64,000 bases of DNA, from assembly GCA_914767715.1 (NCBI GenBank), contig OU612071.1:21761681-21825680 (forward strand), given 5' to 3'. The translations under genes were made by a program, and so were the position numbers. This document shows, piece by piece, positions 23,171 through 34,111 of the stretch. The stretch is from Membranipora membranacea (taxonomy: Eukaryota; Bryozoa; Gymnolaemata; Cheilostomatida; Membraniporidae). Below the pieces are notes generated by a model, which saw nothing but the letters and a program-made list of their open reading frames with translations, ran no database searches and had not been told where the DNA came from. How positions within the stretch are numbered: the stretch's first letter is position 1; each line of letters opens with the position of its first letter.

Positions 23171-23454
23171 TTTCCTTTACGCTTCTCAATAAAGTGGGAG
23201 TAACTTTTACAACATAATATTTCAACCAAAGGCAGGATCATTCGCAGCAATAACTTCCTCCAATATTTTTGAATGAAAATTGCATGCGGTTTATTAAGTA
23301 ATCTTTTATTTAGGTCCATCTCCCTTCAAATAGTATCCAATAAAAACTAAAAAAGGATAATATACATAGCAAAACCAAACGATCAAGTGTGACACAAATA
23401 CAGCATCTAAATAATAAATAATAACATGCAGATAATACAAACCATCTTAGCAAA

Positions 23455-23600
23455 GGACTCCTCTTGTACTTGTTACCGGTGTCTTTGAACTTGCTCTCTT
23501 TCCGGTATTGAGCAGACTCTTGTCATTGCTCAATCCTTCGCTCTGACAGAACTCGACTCGGGAGTTATGTTATTTGTGGTTGACGTCGCAGAATATAAGG
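23455..23600 (-). pseudogene. Arg/Gln-rich transposon exon (copy B)
   Basis: Counterpart of 13475-13620, with the VLSERRIEQ and KFKDTGNKYKR segments kept and several substitutions in the N-terminal part. Confidence 0.45.
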
Positions 23601-24213
23601 CCGCAATCATATCTAAACAACTATATGACTTCACCTGATACGGGAACACCGGTGTAAACAAGACATAATTTGTAACGCAGAAAGCTCAGATCCAATATCA
23701 TTCTTATCATAATACTCTAAATTTCTCTCCTTTGATACTGTTGGTTTCACTGATAGTGTGTTATAGCTAATTTTTATAGCAGAAAATCACTACCGTGGCC
23801 CTGAAAGCCGGATAAACTCAAAACTATCTGATGTGAATTTCAGTTAAAAAGGCCTGAATTGAATTAAACATTTCATTGAATTCAGTTAAACTTATCTGCA
23901 TCAAACTTTGCTGCACCAAAGTTTTTCTGTTCTGCATCAAACTTCTATGCTCCACCCTCATACCAGGTAAATTGATATCAACCGCCCTATATTAAATGGA
24001 TTTGAGCACTCAAAGCCCATATATGACTCTGAGAGCACCTCGGCAAAAAGCAATGAGAAAAAAGTGTAGGTTGATGGCTGGAAAATTTATATTGATAAGC
24101 TGCTAAGTGGCTCTAGCCAATTACTTTTTATCCACTATAGGAAAATCATAGAGAAATGCACTATGAAGTATGAATGAGTAAACAAGATGAAATAAGTTAT
24201 GCTCACATTTGTC

Positions 24214-24298
24214 CAAGTGCCAGCTATAAAAAAAGTGGTCGATATTTCCTTCAGTCCCCTCCAGGAAGTTTCTTATGCCTGCATGCCCATCTGGCACT
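24214..24298 (-). pseudogene. Transposase-like fragment, DxWH motif (copy B)
   Basis: The minus strand reads MPDGHAGIRKFLEGTEGNID with a damaged FxxSWHL end, as at 7296-7380. Confidence 0.55.
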
Positions 24299-25569
24299 AA
24301 TGCAAGAATAGGGGGTTAAGCTCTCAGATATTTCTCCAATCCCTCAAATTCCGTAGCTTGATCATTCATATCTGTCTCTGTTCCTTGTTACAAATATAAT
24401 AAATATATCGTTCTCAGAGTGGAGTGCATATCATTTATTAGTTACGGAGTCAGCTGTAGTTGTATCATAGTTGGTTTATTCTACGATCAATAAGAAAAAT
24501 ATACAACTCACACAGTCTGTTTAATTTTCCCTGCTCAAATAAATCCATCAGCTACATCAAGAGTTATCTTCTCTGTTCATAAAGGAGGAGAACTCCATAT
24601 TTTTTGTTTAAACCAAATGCATTTTCAGGATGCTTTCCACTTAGCCTACTAGCTTAGAATTTCGCATTAGCCCTAAAATTTCTTTTTTTACAACGGTAGT
24701 TACTCTGCTGGAAGATGTGAAGCTCTTCTAACTGATAACGTTAACTGTGTCCATCTTGCCACTTATGGGGCAATGATTTCTGCTCCTGTTGTGATTGTGT
24801 GTAAGCTGAGGGCTTATTTATCGCTTTATTATTATGTATGACCTTGTCATTGAAGGACAACTCCGCTAAAGAACTAGGCAACGGTGATTCATGATTATTC
24901 GACAATCATCATTAACTTGGATACACAAATGTCTGTACTCCCCCTTATTCTTTCAAAGGACCATCATTTGCAAATTTTTGTGTTTGGGTCACGTTTAAAA
25001 TGCAGAGTCCACACTTTATTTAACATGTGTCATTATGGCCTTTGATGATGGAAGAATTTCTTTTGCGATGGACTGACAACTGACAGCCTACTCAGCATAC
25101 AAAATACATTGGAGGTGATCGAGCATCTGAACTGGATCACAGCTGACAGGAGAAGGTCGATGTTCGGTATTTTATCATGATTCGGGCTGGTTTCCCAATA
25201 TCTGATATGGTGGTACTGACTATTTCAGCACACACATTGAAACTTGAAATACTCTCCCTTGATTATGTGTCTCAATGTCATTATGGCGACTGCGGTAAGG
25301 GCAGCGAGAAAGAAGCTCCATAAGCTTCTTGTGTGTTACTATACTTAGGCACACCGTACCAATGACTATAAAGAAAAAGCATTCAGTGATGAGTTGGCTA
25401 TGCACTATGACTATGTAGCGTTGCCCAAAATAAGAGAAATGCACGGCATTGTTAGCTGCAAGATAGCTAATGCATCTTGATTGACCTACAGTAAATAACA
25501 AAGATTATAGCTTATGACACATTAATTGCAAAGTTGTTCTTTGCAGTTAATTATGTGTCACATAATTAA

Positions 25570-25878
25570 CTAGTGCACTGAAAAATTTTTGATTGGTTTT
25601 GAATAAGGCTGGCAGATCCTCAGCTGCAACTTATTTTGTTTAAACTGGCCTTGATGTTTCTTTGCATCAAGCAAGGTGTGGAATTTTCTTATCAGAGTCC
25701 TCAGATGTGGTTTCACTTCCTGATATTCCTTGATGTATAGTTTTTGGATGGAGTGTTTGCTGTCTGTTTGGCCCTCTTCCTGATGTGGATGAAGTCCGAA
25801 ATCTCTTGTCTTGGCAGACCGTTCTGTGTCCAAAGTTTTGTCAGTATCACTTCTACAATTATAAAATATTATCGCCAA
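25570..25878 (-). pseudogene. Conserved 102-codon frame of the mosaic block (copy B)
   Basis: Reads YNCRSDTDKTLDTERSAKTR and DFGLHPHQEEGQTDSKH, matching 15682-15981. It stays open over the whole shared length. Unknown function; see copy A. Confidence 0.5.
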
Positions 25879-26320
25879 TATTTACTCTCAGTTTTCATTT
25901 AGATTTACCAGTAACTGGTATTAGATTTGTCACTCTCAAGCATGTTATATTACCTGTCAGGTGAAAGGCTGGTATCATTTTTTGCATGATAAGCTGAATA
26001 TTCAGATTGGTGAGCATTTTCACGTTAGTTTACTCCAAGTTGGTGACTGAGGGATAGTACATTGTAGTAACCTGAATGTTCTGTATATCCATCTTACAAA
26101 GTATGTAAGTATCGATTGAGCCACTGAACAGGATCACAGCTGACAGGAGAATGATGATAATTGTTTTTTTTTATCATGAATTGGGCTGGGTTCCCAGTAC
26201 CTGGTCGCATTGACTATTACAGCACACACATGGAACGAAGTAACCCATGCTTTGTATTTTACCACCAATCCGCCAAATTCGCTTTGATTTTTCTCCAACC
26301 AGTTCACCCTGGAAACTATC

Positions 26321-26639
26321 GAATTTTTTGCATGATAAGCTGCATATTCATATTGGTGAGCATTTTCACGTTAGTTTACTCCAAGTTGGTGACTGAGGGG
26401 TAATACATTGTAGTAACCTGAATGTTCTGTATATCCATCTTACAAAGTATGTAAGTAACGATCGAGCCACTTAGCAGGATCGCAGCTGACAGGAGAATGA
26501 TGATGATTGTTTTTTTATCATGATTTGGGCTGGTTTCCCAGTACCTGGTCGCATTGACTATTGTAGCACACACATGGAACTTTACGGACGCTCTTTTGAT
26601 GTTTGATCTGACCCTCTTCATCTGCTGGTTTCCCGCCAA
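26321..26639 (-). mobile_element. Third copy of the block terminus, with a putative membrane-helix frame
   Basis: Bases 26321-26597 repeat 25975-26232 and 16080-16352. The minus-strand frame at 26376-26639 contains HVCATIVNATRYWETSPNHD followed by KKTIIIILLSAAILLSGSIV and TYIL, which would form one membrane-spanning helix. The frame is broken in copy A. It may be the start of an element protein or chance hydrophobicity; the function is unknown. Confidence 0.45.
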
Positions 26640-27165
26640 TGGTTTTGATATAGCTTATCTAAAAAACGCAGACAAAAGACTTATTATACTCAACAAAGTG
26701 CCTGCTAGGGACCTACTGACACTTCTATATATGATGGAATAAGTGACAATGTAGAAATTTGTAGAGCGTCTCAGCGCCCACAATTATTAGCATCTCAAAT
26801 TATTGGTTGGTGATAAAATTGGTTATAAAAAATTGCCATCGGATTGATTTTGTACTTTTCACAACAACTCGACAAATTAATCAAGACAAACTGTATCCAT
26901 CACTGATTACCATCAGTTTATACCATATTTATTCCCACTTACTTCTTAGTTTCTCCAACCAGTTCACCCTGGAAACTATTGAATTATATAGTATTATACA
27001 TATGATATGGTCGTAATAACCATGATAAAAGCTGTCCAGGGGTCTGACCGACTGACTGACTGATCCTGTTGGTGGCATACAGTATAGTTATATTTGCAGC
27101 TCTAAACACTTAACTATAGGCTTACATCTTGTTGGGGACAAATAGCCCAATCAGTCACCTTCCCC
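26590..27165 (-). pseudogene. Second decayed copy of the DUF4806 gene
   Basis: On the minus strand it matches 51340-52215 with deletions. It keeps exon sequence around the MKRIGSN codons (26600-26615), the exon start near TTGGCGG (26634-26660), the intron with GTGCCTGCTAGGGAC (26698-26713), and the upstream intron phrase at 27010-27150. The central DUF4806 exon is lost. Introns are present, so it was copied as DNA. It lies next to the block terminus at 26321-26597, as though part of one composite. Confidence 0.7.
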
Positions 27166-27317
27166 AAGTCTTGCAAATTTTTGCATTACCTTCTATTCTT
27201 CGGACGCTGTTCATATTCTTCTGTTTCTACAATAGATGAGTACTTTCAATTTTTTGCATTTATGAACCATTTATATTCTTGTTTTTATGTAGGCTGCAGA
27301 GTTCCCTTTCAGAAACT

Positions 27318-27580
27318 CTAGCTTCTAGAGTCTGTGCTATAGAGGCGCCATCGGGACTCAACCTGGCCTAGCTCGCTGTTAATGTTTGCCAAATGTTGTT
27401 GTGCATAGTCTGGGCAGATACATGTGACTAAATTATCTGCGATCAAAGAGTTAGTCCAATGAATTGTTATCCTTTTGCCTCGACATAACCATTTTTTTCT
27501 CCCGGTCGAGATCCAGTTATGCCAGCATACTGTTTTGTTGATATTTTCGGGCTGTGGGCAACGATAGGTTCGAAAATTAC
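27318..27580 (-). CDS. Cys-rich exon of an unknown protein
   Basis: After an acceptor (CTCTCTTTACAG, exon from 27580) the minus strand stays open for 86 codons to a TAG at 27318. It reads NFRTYRCPQPENINKTVCWH, then NWISTGRKKWLCRGKRITIH and CICPDYAQQHLANINSELGQ. Cysteines fall as C-x11-C-x14-C-x19-C-x-C, with several tryptophans. There is no Met near the start, so earlier exons must exist, but none was placed. It could be the terminal exon of a host gene or of a transposon protein. No family is recognised. Confidence 0.45.
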
Positions 27581-27839
27581 CTGTAAAGAGAGCAAATAAC
27601 TCTGATTTTCTTCTTCTTGAACATTACAAGCCTATATATACATATCCTACTAATATCACAATGCATTTTGGGAAAGTCTAAAATCTCGATGTATCACACC
27701 AATGACAGGGTTACCTTTTGTATGGACCAGAATTATTGTGGGCATAGTGAAGAGGGGCCAAGAAGGCTTTAAGGTAAAAAGTAATTTAGTTAAATAGTTT
27801 AATTCCAGGAGTGCAGGCAATAGCGGCACAACATTAAAT

Positions 27840-28990
27840 CTGTTGCAGGGTCAATTAGATGTCAGCTTACCTTTCCAGGTGCATCTTCCAGGTGTCTGCC
27901 ACACGTCCATCCCTATAACTACACTAACAATTTCTATTTCTTTCTCTGCACAGGGGCGTCTGAAAAAAAAATTAAATAAGTTGCAGTCAATCTTAAACCA
28001 TCTTCATTTCAAAATTTATGAGGTGTGGGCCTACATTTGTGTTGGAATTACCTCCCGTGAAAAAGTTGAGACAAGAATACTTTGTGATTAGAAAACTTTT
28101 AGGCCTATAATCATTCATCTGCACTCAAAACAGTCAAAGAAATACTCTCACAAGACATCACATAAAATATTTTCAAAATTTATCAGTTGCCAGATTGAGA
28201 CAAGGGTAAGTGGCTGTCCAAGGTTTATCCACACTTTATCTGCAGGACTCCAGAAAAATAGCGGATGAGTCTCTAATTGAGATCACCCTCAGGATAACAT
28301 ACTCTAGACACAAAATTAAATTGAAACAAGACAACTTTGAGATTAGAGAATTTTTAGGCCTATGATAATTCATCTACACTCAAAACAGGACATATATGTA
28401 GCTTGGGCAGGCTGTCAGGGGTGGGTAGTGGGGAAAGGGGAACCCCGCTCCCCAACCAACACACCCCGAAAGCCTGCCCAGGCTAACATATATGCATAAA
28501 TAAGATTAAATTTGATGTGAGATCCCCTATAGCATTATGCATACCGAGATGACTGACTTTCAAAGTTTATCAGTTGATGAATTGAAACAATGGCAAGTGG
28601 CTGTCCAGGGTTTATCCACACTTTATCCGCAGGAGTCCAGACAAAATGGCAAATGAGTCTATAATCAAAACCATCCTCAGGATTATATACTCTAGACACA
28701 AATGAAAATCAGTGACAGGGAGGATTGGAGGGGCCAGAGGAAAATTTTGTTGCGAATTCATCCTCGTCAGGCCATGGCGAGGCATAGACGAGAGACTTTT
28801 CAAAGTGAGTCAACGGTGTACAAAATCATCAGGCAGTTTAACCTCACAAATTAGATGGGGATGACTGGTGTTGTCATGTCAGCTTACCTTTCCAGGTGCA
28901 TCTTCCAGGTGTCTATCAAGAATCACTCTCCGTTACCACTTTCTATTTCTTTCTCTGAATGAGGGCATCTGAAAAATATTAAATAATAAA
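27840..28990. repeat. Two local duplications, interleaved
   Basis: A GTCAGCTTACCTTTCCAGGT segment (27865-27990) returns at 28875-28990. A GTGGCTGTCCARGGTTTATC segment (28185-28330) returns at 28560-28705. A TTTTAGGCCTATRAT phrase occurs at 28096 and 28350. The arrangement suggests an old duplicated repeat of about 400-1000 bp. Confidence 0.6.
28391..28494. repeat. Long hairpin of about 104 nt
   Basis: The outer arms CATATATGTAGCTTGGGCAG (28391 on) and its near-complement ending at 28494 enclose a G-rich/C-rich inner stem (about 28420-28470). The arms pair with one mismatch and one bulge. It could be a small foldback element; a structured RNA cannot be excluded. Confidence 0.6.
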
Positions 28991-29495
28991 TATTTTTAAT
29001 AGCTGCAATTAATTAAACCTTAAATTTAAAACCCACATATGTGGTTAGCCAGCTTATTCCATGTTCTATACTCTCAAAGAGTATGCATAAAAATTGTACT
29101 GACGGTTATTTTAGTATTTTTGATCACTGTAATGTGTCATGAAATGAGCATTTGGTGGTAGGTATGATGCTACCTGACGTTATATTCTACATGTCCAATT
29201 TTGAGACTCCGGTGTCACCATGTGTGGATAAGTTGACATCAAACGAAAGTGCTGACTTTATTGGTTAGAAAAGCATTCAGAATCTCTATTTCAGGATGAC
29301 GTAGGGGCGAAGCTTATCCTACATTTATCCAGTTACTATATTTTGCAGCGATATCTGTTGCTGATTTTTCCCCATAAAATACTTTTTAGAATTTTGCAAC
29401 CAAAACAATTTCATAGGAGAAATCAGCATCCACATCCACTCCACATCTTAGGATGCTTACACTCACAGCCCCTGCAATTCCTAACCCTCCATCTC
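28991..29495. other. No gene recognised
   Basis: AT-rich DNA; the short frame at 29343-29537 runs into the inverted-repeat module and is not protein-like. Confidence 0.4.
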
Positions 29496-29507
29496 CCAAA
29501 ACCTAGA

Positions 29508-29635
29508 TCAAGCTTGATCCAATTTCCCTGCATTTAGGTTTTGAGCCGGAGGCTCACCAGTATATTGGGAAAGACCGGACCGCGAGCAGATTGGATCAAA
29601 CCTGTTCTACCCAAACCCCAATATCCTTTATTTGG
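29508..29635. repeat. Inverted module related to the 1-1372 element
   Basis: TTGATCCAAT (about 29515) is mirrored by ATTGGATCAA (about 29591-29600), followed by ACCTGTTCTA. The same GATCCAATTGCCTGCA and TTGGATCAGACTTGTTCTAG modules occur at 1030-1050 and 1171-1200. This marks a second, distant member of that family. Confidence 0.5.
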
Positions 29636-30170
29636 GGTGAAATATATTTTACTCACAGTTTTCTAGGCTGTTTCGGTCACCAGTTACGATCGTCATGTCC
29701 CAGATAAATTCAAATCCTATGTTGACACTAGGCCCCTCACACCTTCAACAATTGCCATAAAATCAGGATCATTTGATAACGAGTCACTGGGTTAAGCTTG
29801 CGCCGACAGTGTTGGCAGACTTACAAAATCTAAAATAGAAAAGATGTGAGGTTCATAATCTCCAGTATTTATGGATGAGTTATCAACACCACGATGTTTA
29901 GTAAGAGGAAGCAAAAGTAAACGTAATATTAAGGTTTTAACCCGGCCGACGAGAGACACTTTGATTACCAGCTAAGCGCTATGGTTTAAGATCACCTTAA
30001 CTCTCACCCTCAAATCATGCAAGCTCAACAGGTCAGCATATGGATCTGAGAGCAGATATTAATAATTGGCAGCTGATCTAGTATATTACGCTATCGAAGA
30101 CAGTGCTCCACAGTAGTACAACAGGGGTTAAATGAATAGCTTGAGTGAAAGTACATGACAGTACATTTAT
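29636..30170. other. No gene recognised
   Basis: Nothing beyond short chance frames. Confidence 0.4.
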
Positions 30171-30255
30171 ATCAACCAAAGTGAAAAATTCCATGCAAAG
30201 ATGGTCATGTACTGTACATGACCATCTCTGCATGGACTTTTTCACTTTGGTTGAT
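30171..30255. repeat. 85-bp near-perfect palindrome
   Basis: Arms of 42 bp (30171-30212 and 30214-30255), centred on GTACTGTAC, with two mismatches. It starts ATCAACCAAAGTGAAAAA. No coding role is seen. Confidence 0.9.
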
Positions 30256-30434
30256 AAAAATGATAAGAGATTACCAGTGACAGTAGGCCTAAAACTGACT
30301 CGCCTAGGACAGTATCTTATCTTGGTGGGTGAGATTTATTTTGGATAGCAGTGAGTGTGATTGTGTAGCTCTTTTTTAGTTTTTACTTACTATCACAACA
30401 AGACTCACTCAAAGAACATCAAGAGGCATGAGAC

Positions 30435-30481
30435 CAGGGAGAATGGAATTCTCCCTTCCCTGGAATTCTCCATTCTCCCTG
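30435..30481. repeat. Hairpin with 13-bp arms
   Basis: CAGGGAGAATGGA (30435-30447) and its complement (30469-30481), with GAATTC-containing internal repeats. Confidence 0.8.
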
Positions 30482-32009
30482 ATGAGACGGTCTGAGAAAA
30501 AATTACTCCTTGGTCTGGCAAGTCATTCAAGCTGGTTAGCAATAAAATAGTAAGGTAGGTGACAGTGTTGAATGATTGTGCCAATAAGTTTGCTCACCAG
30601 AACTAATGGCCAGTAATGAGTAACTATTTAGACTAATCTTAGACTAATGCCAATGGCCAGTAGAGTAGTTTGTTAGTAGTATAGTAGCCAAGTCTAGGGA
30701 ATAGTGCTATGTTGCTCCATTGATTTGTGCAGTTGCTAGTTGAGATGTTATTCTTTCACTCACTTTTCACCTACTAGGAATAACTCATTTCCTATATATC
30801 AACTGTCTGCAGATGCTTGTGAGTTGGAATAAATTTCTTTTCTCAGAATATTTTACTTCCAAATTCTTCTTCACAACAAATAAATGCAAAAAACGGACTC
30901 GCTATAATCTTCCCAAGGTTCCACTTCAACTTTTTGAATTAAATGAAAGAGCCCCCTACTTCCTTAAATAAAATTACTAATTTTGGAATTAGGGCTATGA
31001 TAGAGCGGAAAATTTTGAATAAATCTGAAATCAACGAACTCCCTGAAGAGGGAGTTCATTGCTGAAATTGATAAACAGTCATCTTACTGCAATTTTCCCC
31101 TGTTATTGCCTGCCTGATATTCACATCACAAGTAAAAGAAGTAAAGATAATTATCTACAAAGTAGCAATACCAAAGGACTGCTGAATATATCCTGATTAA
31201 CATGCAAGAATAAGAAAACATTTCAATAATAATGATGAATATTATAAATAGATAAGATAGATGCATCTAGAGGATGACTACTAGTCTACTAGTACTATCA
31301 ACAACATGGATGGATTGAAGATGGGATGAACCAATGAGTTACTGCAACTGGCAGTACTTCTTGATGTGACCAGCAGTTCCAAAGGTAAGTCCTGTTATAA
31401 AGTGGTTAGAATTGATTAAAAACAGTTACAGTAGGCCTAGGTCACTTCTAGGTGCTCCACTCACTGATTAGGCCTAGCTAGTACTTATCATGTATTAAGC
31501 TGTGTCAGGGTTAAACTTTCTTTTTGAACCTACCTTTGATCTCTCTCTCTGCCTATAGGCTTGACCAGTCTGCTTTCATCCTTTCATAGACAATGGTTGA
31601 CAGTGAGTAAGCGCTGTTATACTATCAGTGTGAGGCCCAAGCCTACTCAGAGAAAGTAAAATCAGAGCCAATATCTTTATTTTAGATTAGCTTTAATATG
31701 CAATCAACTGTCTGTAAGACCACAATATGTGAAAAGCAGTTGCTTCACCTCTTTCTTCTTGGAAAGCTGGAAGCTAATTCTCCCATTGGTTTTTTGGTTG
31801 TTGGTTGATTGTGCAACATGTTTTCTCAAGATTAAAAAATTGCTTCCAGAGTCTTCTAGCTTGGATCAGGTCTTAGAGGGAAATGAGAAAAGTATGATAA
31901 GCTAGATATAGGCCTACATACTTTCCTCTCAACAACCTTCATTGCCATTCTCATGTTTGAATTCATTATGGTAATTTGGCTAACATAATAAGTTTTTTTC
32001 TGCTTTTAG
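30482..32009. other. No gene recognised
   Basis: A donor-like CAAAGGTAAGT lies at about 31381-31391, downstream of ATG-containing sequence at 31306. No frame stays open across it, so no upstream exon of the next gene is called. Confidence 0.35.
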
Positions 32010-34111
32010 TTGGCAAGGAACCTGATAATGTCTCTCATGTTATGGCGGTCACCTATGATTGGAGCAGGATGTGGATTGTTGACAACCCTGGCCTTGAATG
32101 GAGAATTACTGACGGCCTCAAAGTCGTTATCACTAGCCCTAAGGAGGTGACTATTATTGTTATGGACTTGGTCCTGCTATTCATTCTATCACATTGTAAA
32201 GTAACATAGCTTCACTGTTATTTGCCAGTCGGATACATTTGAATTATTGGTCCTGATCAGCTATTTGTTTTTCCCTCTTTACCTCCTAATAGTGATCTTC
32301 AAACTAAATGGGTCCATGTCCAGTCTTAGTGTCAACACCACAGTATTGCTGTTTGGTCCCTTGCGTTAGTTACTTAATGAATATAAAAACGTCTTGATCA
32401 CTGCTGTAGCTTGACCAATGAAGCCAGCTAGCCATGGTCTACTAAGCATTGATGTCTTTCCGTGTCGAGGCTTAGTGATGCTACCTCAGTGTTGGAGTTT
32501 GGTCCCTTGAGCAAGTTACTTCACGATAAAAAAGTGTTTCAATCGTCACTACAGTTTGACTGATGAGACCAGCTTATCTTTAGCATTGATGCCAATCCAT
32601 ATCCAGTCTTATTGTTCCCATATCAGCGTTTGGTCTCATATGCAAATTATTCATTTCATGGGTAAAAAACATCTCATTCTCAGTTCAATTTAAAAACAAT
32701 GAGACCAGCTTCCTTCATAGCGTTGACTACAAAACACTGTCTTTTAGCGTTATCTCCTTAGCGTGGCAATTTTTGTAATGTAAATGTGTCTTTATCGAAT
32801 CAGTTTTATGCGTATAAGACAATATGTATTGTGAAACTAGAGTTCCCCCTTTTTTTGCAGTTTTGGCTGGAATCGGAACGCTTGGAAGGGAAGCACACTG
32901 CCCAGGGAGACAAGATCAGATTACTCAGCTGATGAATCAGATGACAGGAAAAGGTTAGCATCTATGTTTACTATGTACATTATAGTAAAATATGATACAT
33001 GGCAAATCCTAATAATTGAGCGTCTAAAAACATTGGCACTAGATGCAACTTAAAATAATTGGGTGCTTTGCTTGTCTATTAAATTTCTCTGGACCTAACC
33101 ATTTTCAAGTTTCTGTTTGGTTTTAAGTAATCAATATGTATGAGTGTATGTTATGAGTGTATGTTATGACCGTGGCTACTATGTTTGGTGCGCTAGAGTC
33201 ATTGAGCGCGCTGATCACGTGATATACTATTGCATGTATATCTCTGATCGATAGAGGGCAAATTAACTTAGTAGTAGTACTATCACAAGGAATTTGGTGT
33301 GACGACCCGTGTTCAATTTTATTAATAAGTGCTGGGTACATGTAGCAGTACCTTACATGCTAGGTTCTGCTACATGTTAGGTACTGCTACTAAATTGACT
33401 CTGACGATCAGAGATACACATGTTAATAGTGTAATCGATGTCAGTGGGCTCATTGAGTGCATCAGGTTTAGGCTCTGTGCTAAGCTATCGTTTGTGATAT
33501 ACTCACAGTCGTTTTGAATTGTACATCCCTCAAGAATGGTTTATTATAATGAGTGTGTTGTTTTGCCGGCCAGGACTAATAATACCGGAGGTCGACTGTG
33601 TGGTTGCACTCCCCACATGCAGTAAAAAGATCCCCCTCTGCCTTCAATAAAAAGAGTAGCCGGTATTCCGGCGGGTAAGGGTATAGGGTGCAGCTTGAGT
33701 ACCATGGGTTCCTGTACCTGTACTCTAGAGGGGTAACCCTCTCCGCAATGACGACTTAAACTTAATATCCATGTCATGATAGCATGATTCTGACAGTGCT
33801 TTACTTATGTTGTAGATCCTTCAGACATCATTAGAGCAGTGATGAAAAGAATGCGAGTCAACAAAGTGGATGGTGCCTTCAAGCAGATAATGGTTTTGAA
33901 GGACATTCTAACCGCCGCCAACAACACAGGAGGGGTTATTGCAGCTCACCAAGAGGGCAAGATTTTTATCTGTGAGCATTGTGGTTTTTCTCTAGAAATA
34001 GGTAGTCTGTGTGAGGTACTTAGTATCTTCCCCCCTCATGCATTATATTCTGCACATAGAGATGCCATGTTCAACCTTCGTGAAATTTCTCGCCCAGGTT
34101 ATGGGTGTTAA
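32010..34111 (+). CDS. Three-exon gene of unknown function
   Basis: Exon 2 (32861-32953) and exon 3 (33816-34111) join in frame (one base carried over, making Asp). They give LAGIGTLGREAHCPGRQDQI, TQLMNQMTGKDPSDIIRAVM, then KRMRVNKVDGAFKQIMVLKD and FICEHCGFSLEIG, with a stop at 34109-34111. Both exons have clear acceptors (TTTTTTTGCAG and TTATGTTGTAG). An earlier exon from 32010 (VGKEPDNVSHVMAVTYDWSR onward) has a good acceptor, but its simplest donor (GAG/GTGACT) does not keep the frame. It may be spliced differently or belong elsewhere. A single C-x2-C pair is visible. No family is recognised; host gene and transposon gene are both possible. Confidence 0.45.
33342..33390. repeat. Inverted repeat inside the intron
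   Basis: GTAGCAGTACCTTACATG (33342-33359) pairs with 33373-33390 with one mismatch. A short direct repeat (GAGTGTATGTTAT) is nearby at about 33141-33170. Confidence 0.8.
33560..33765 (-). mobile_element. GC-richer interspersed repeat, SINE-like
   Basis: The minus strand contains GGATCTTTTTACTGCATGTG followed by a GACCTCCGG phrase. Similar GATCTTTTACxTGC...GACCTCCGG sequences are widespread in marine invertebrate genomes, as I recall them. It is clearly richer in G and C than its flanks and lies in an intron of the gene at 32.0-34.1 kb. No A or B box was found. Confidence 0.4.

Larger units (their letters stand above)
22947..26232 (-). mobile_element. Transposon mosaic block, copy B
   Basis: Direct repeat of copy A (12796-16352), offset by about 10.15 kb. 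Contents in the same order include a degraded DESND fragment, the arginine-rich exon, a DxWH fragment and the 102-codon conserved frame. Its right-hand 260 bp is repeated again at 26321-26597. Small indels differ between the copies, and both carry frame damage. Confidence 0.75.
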
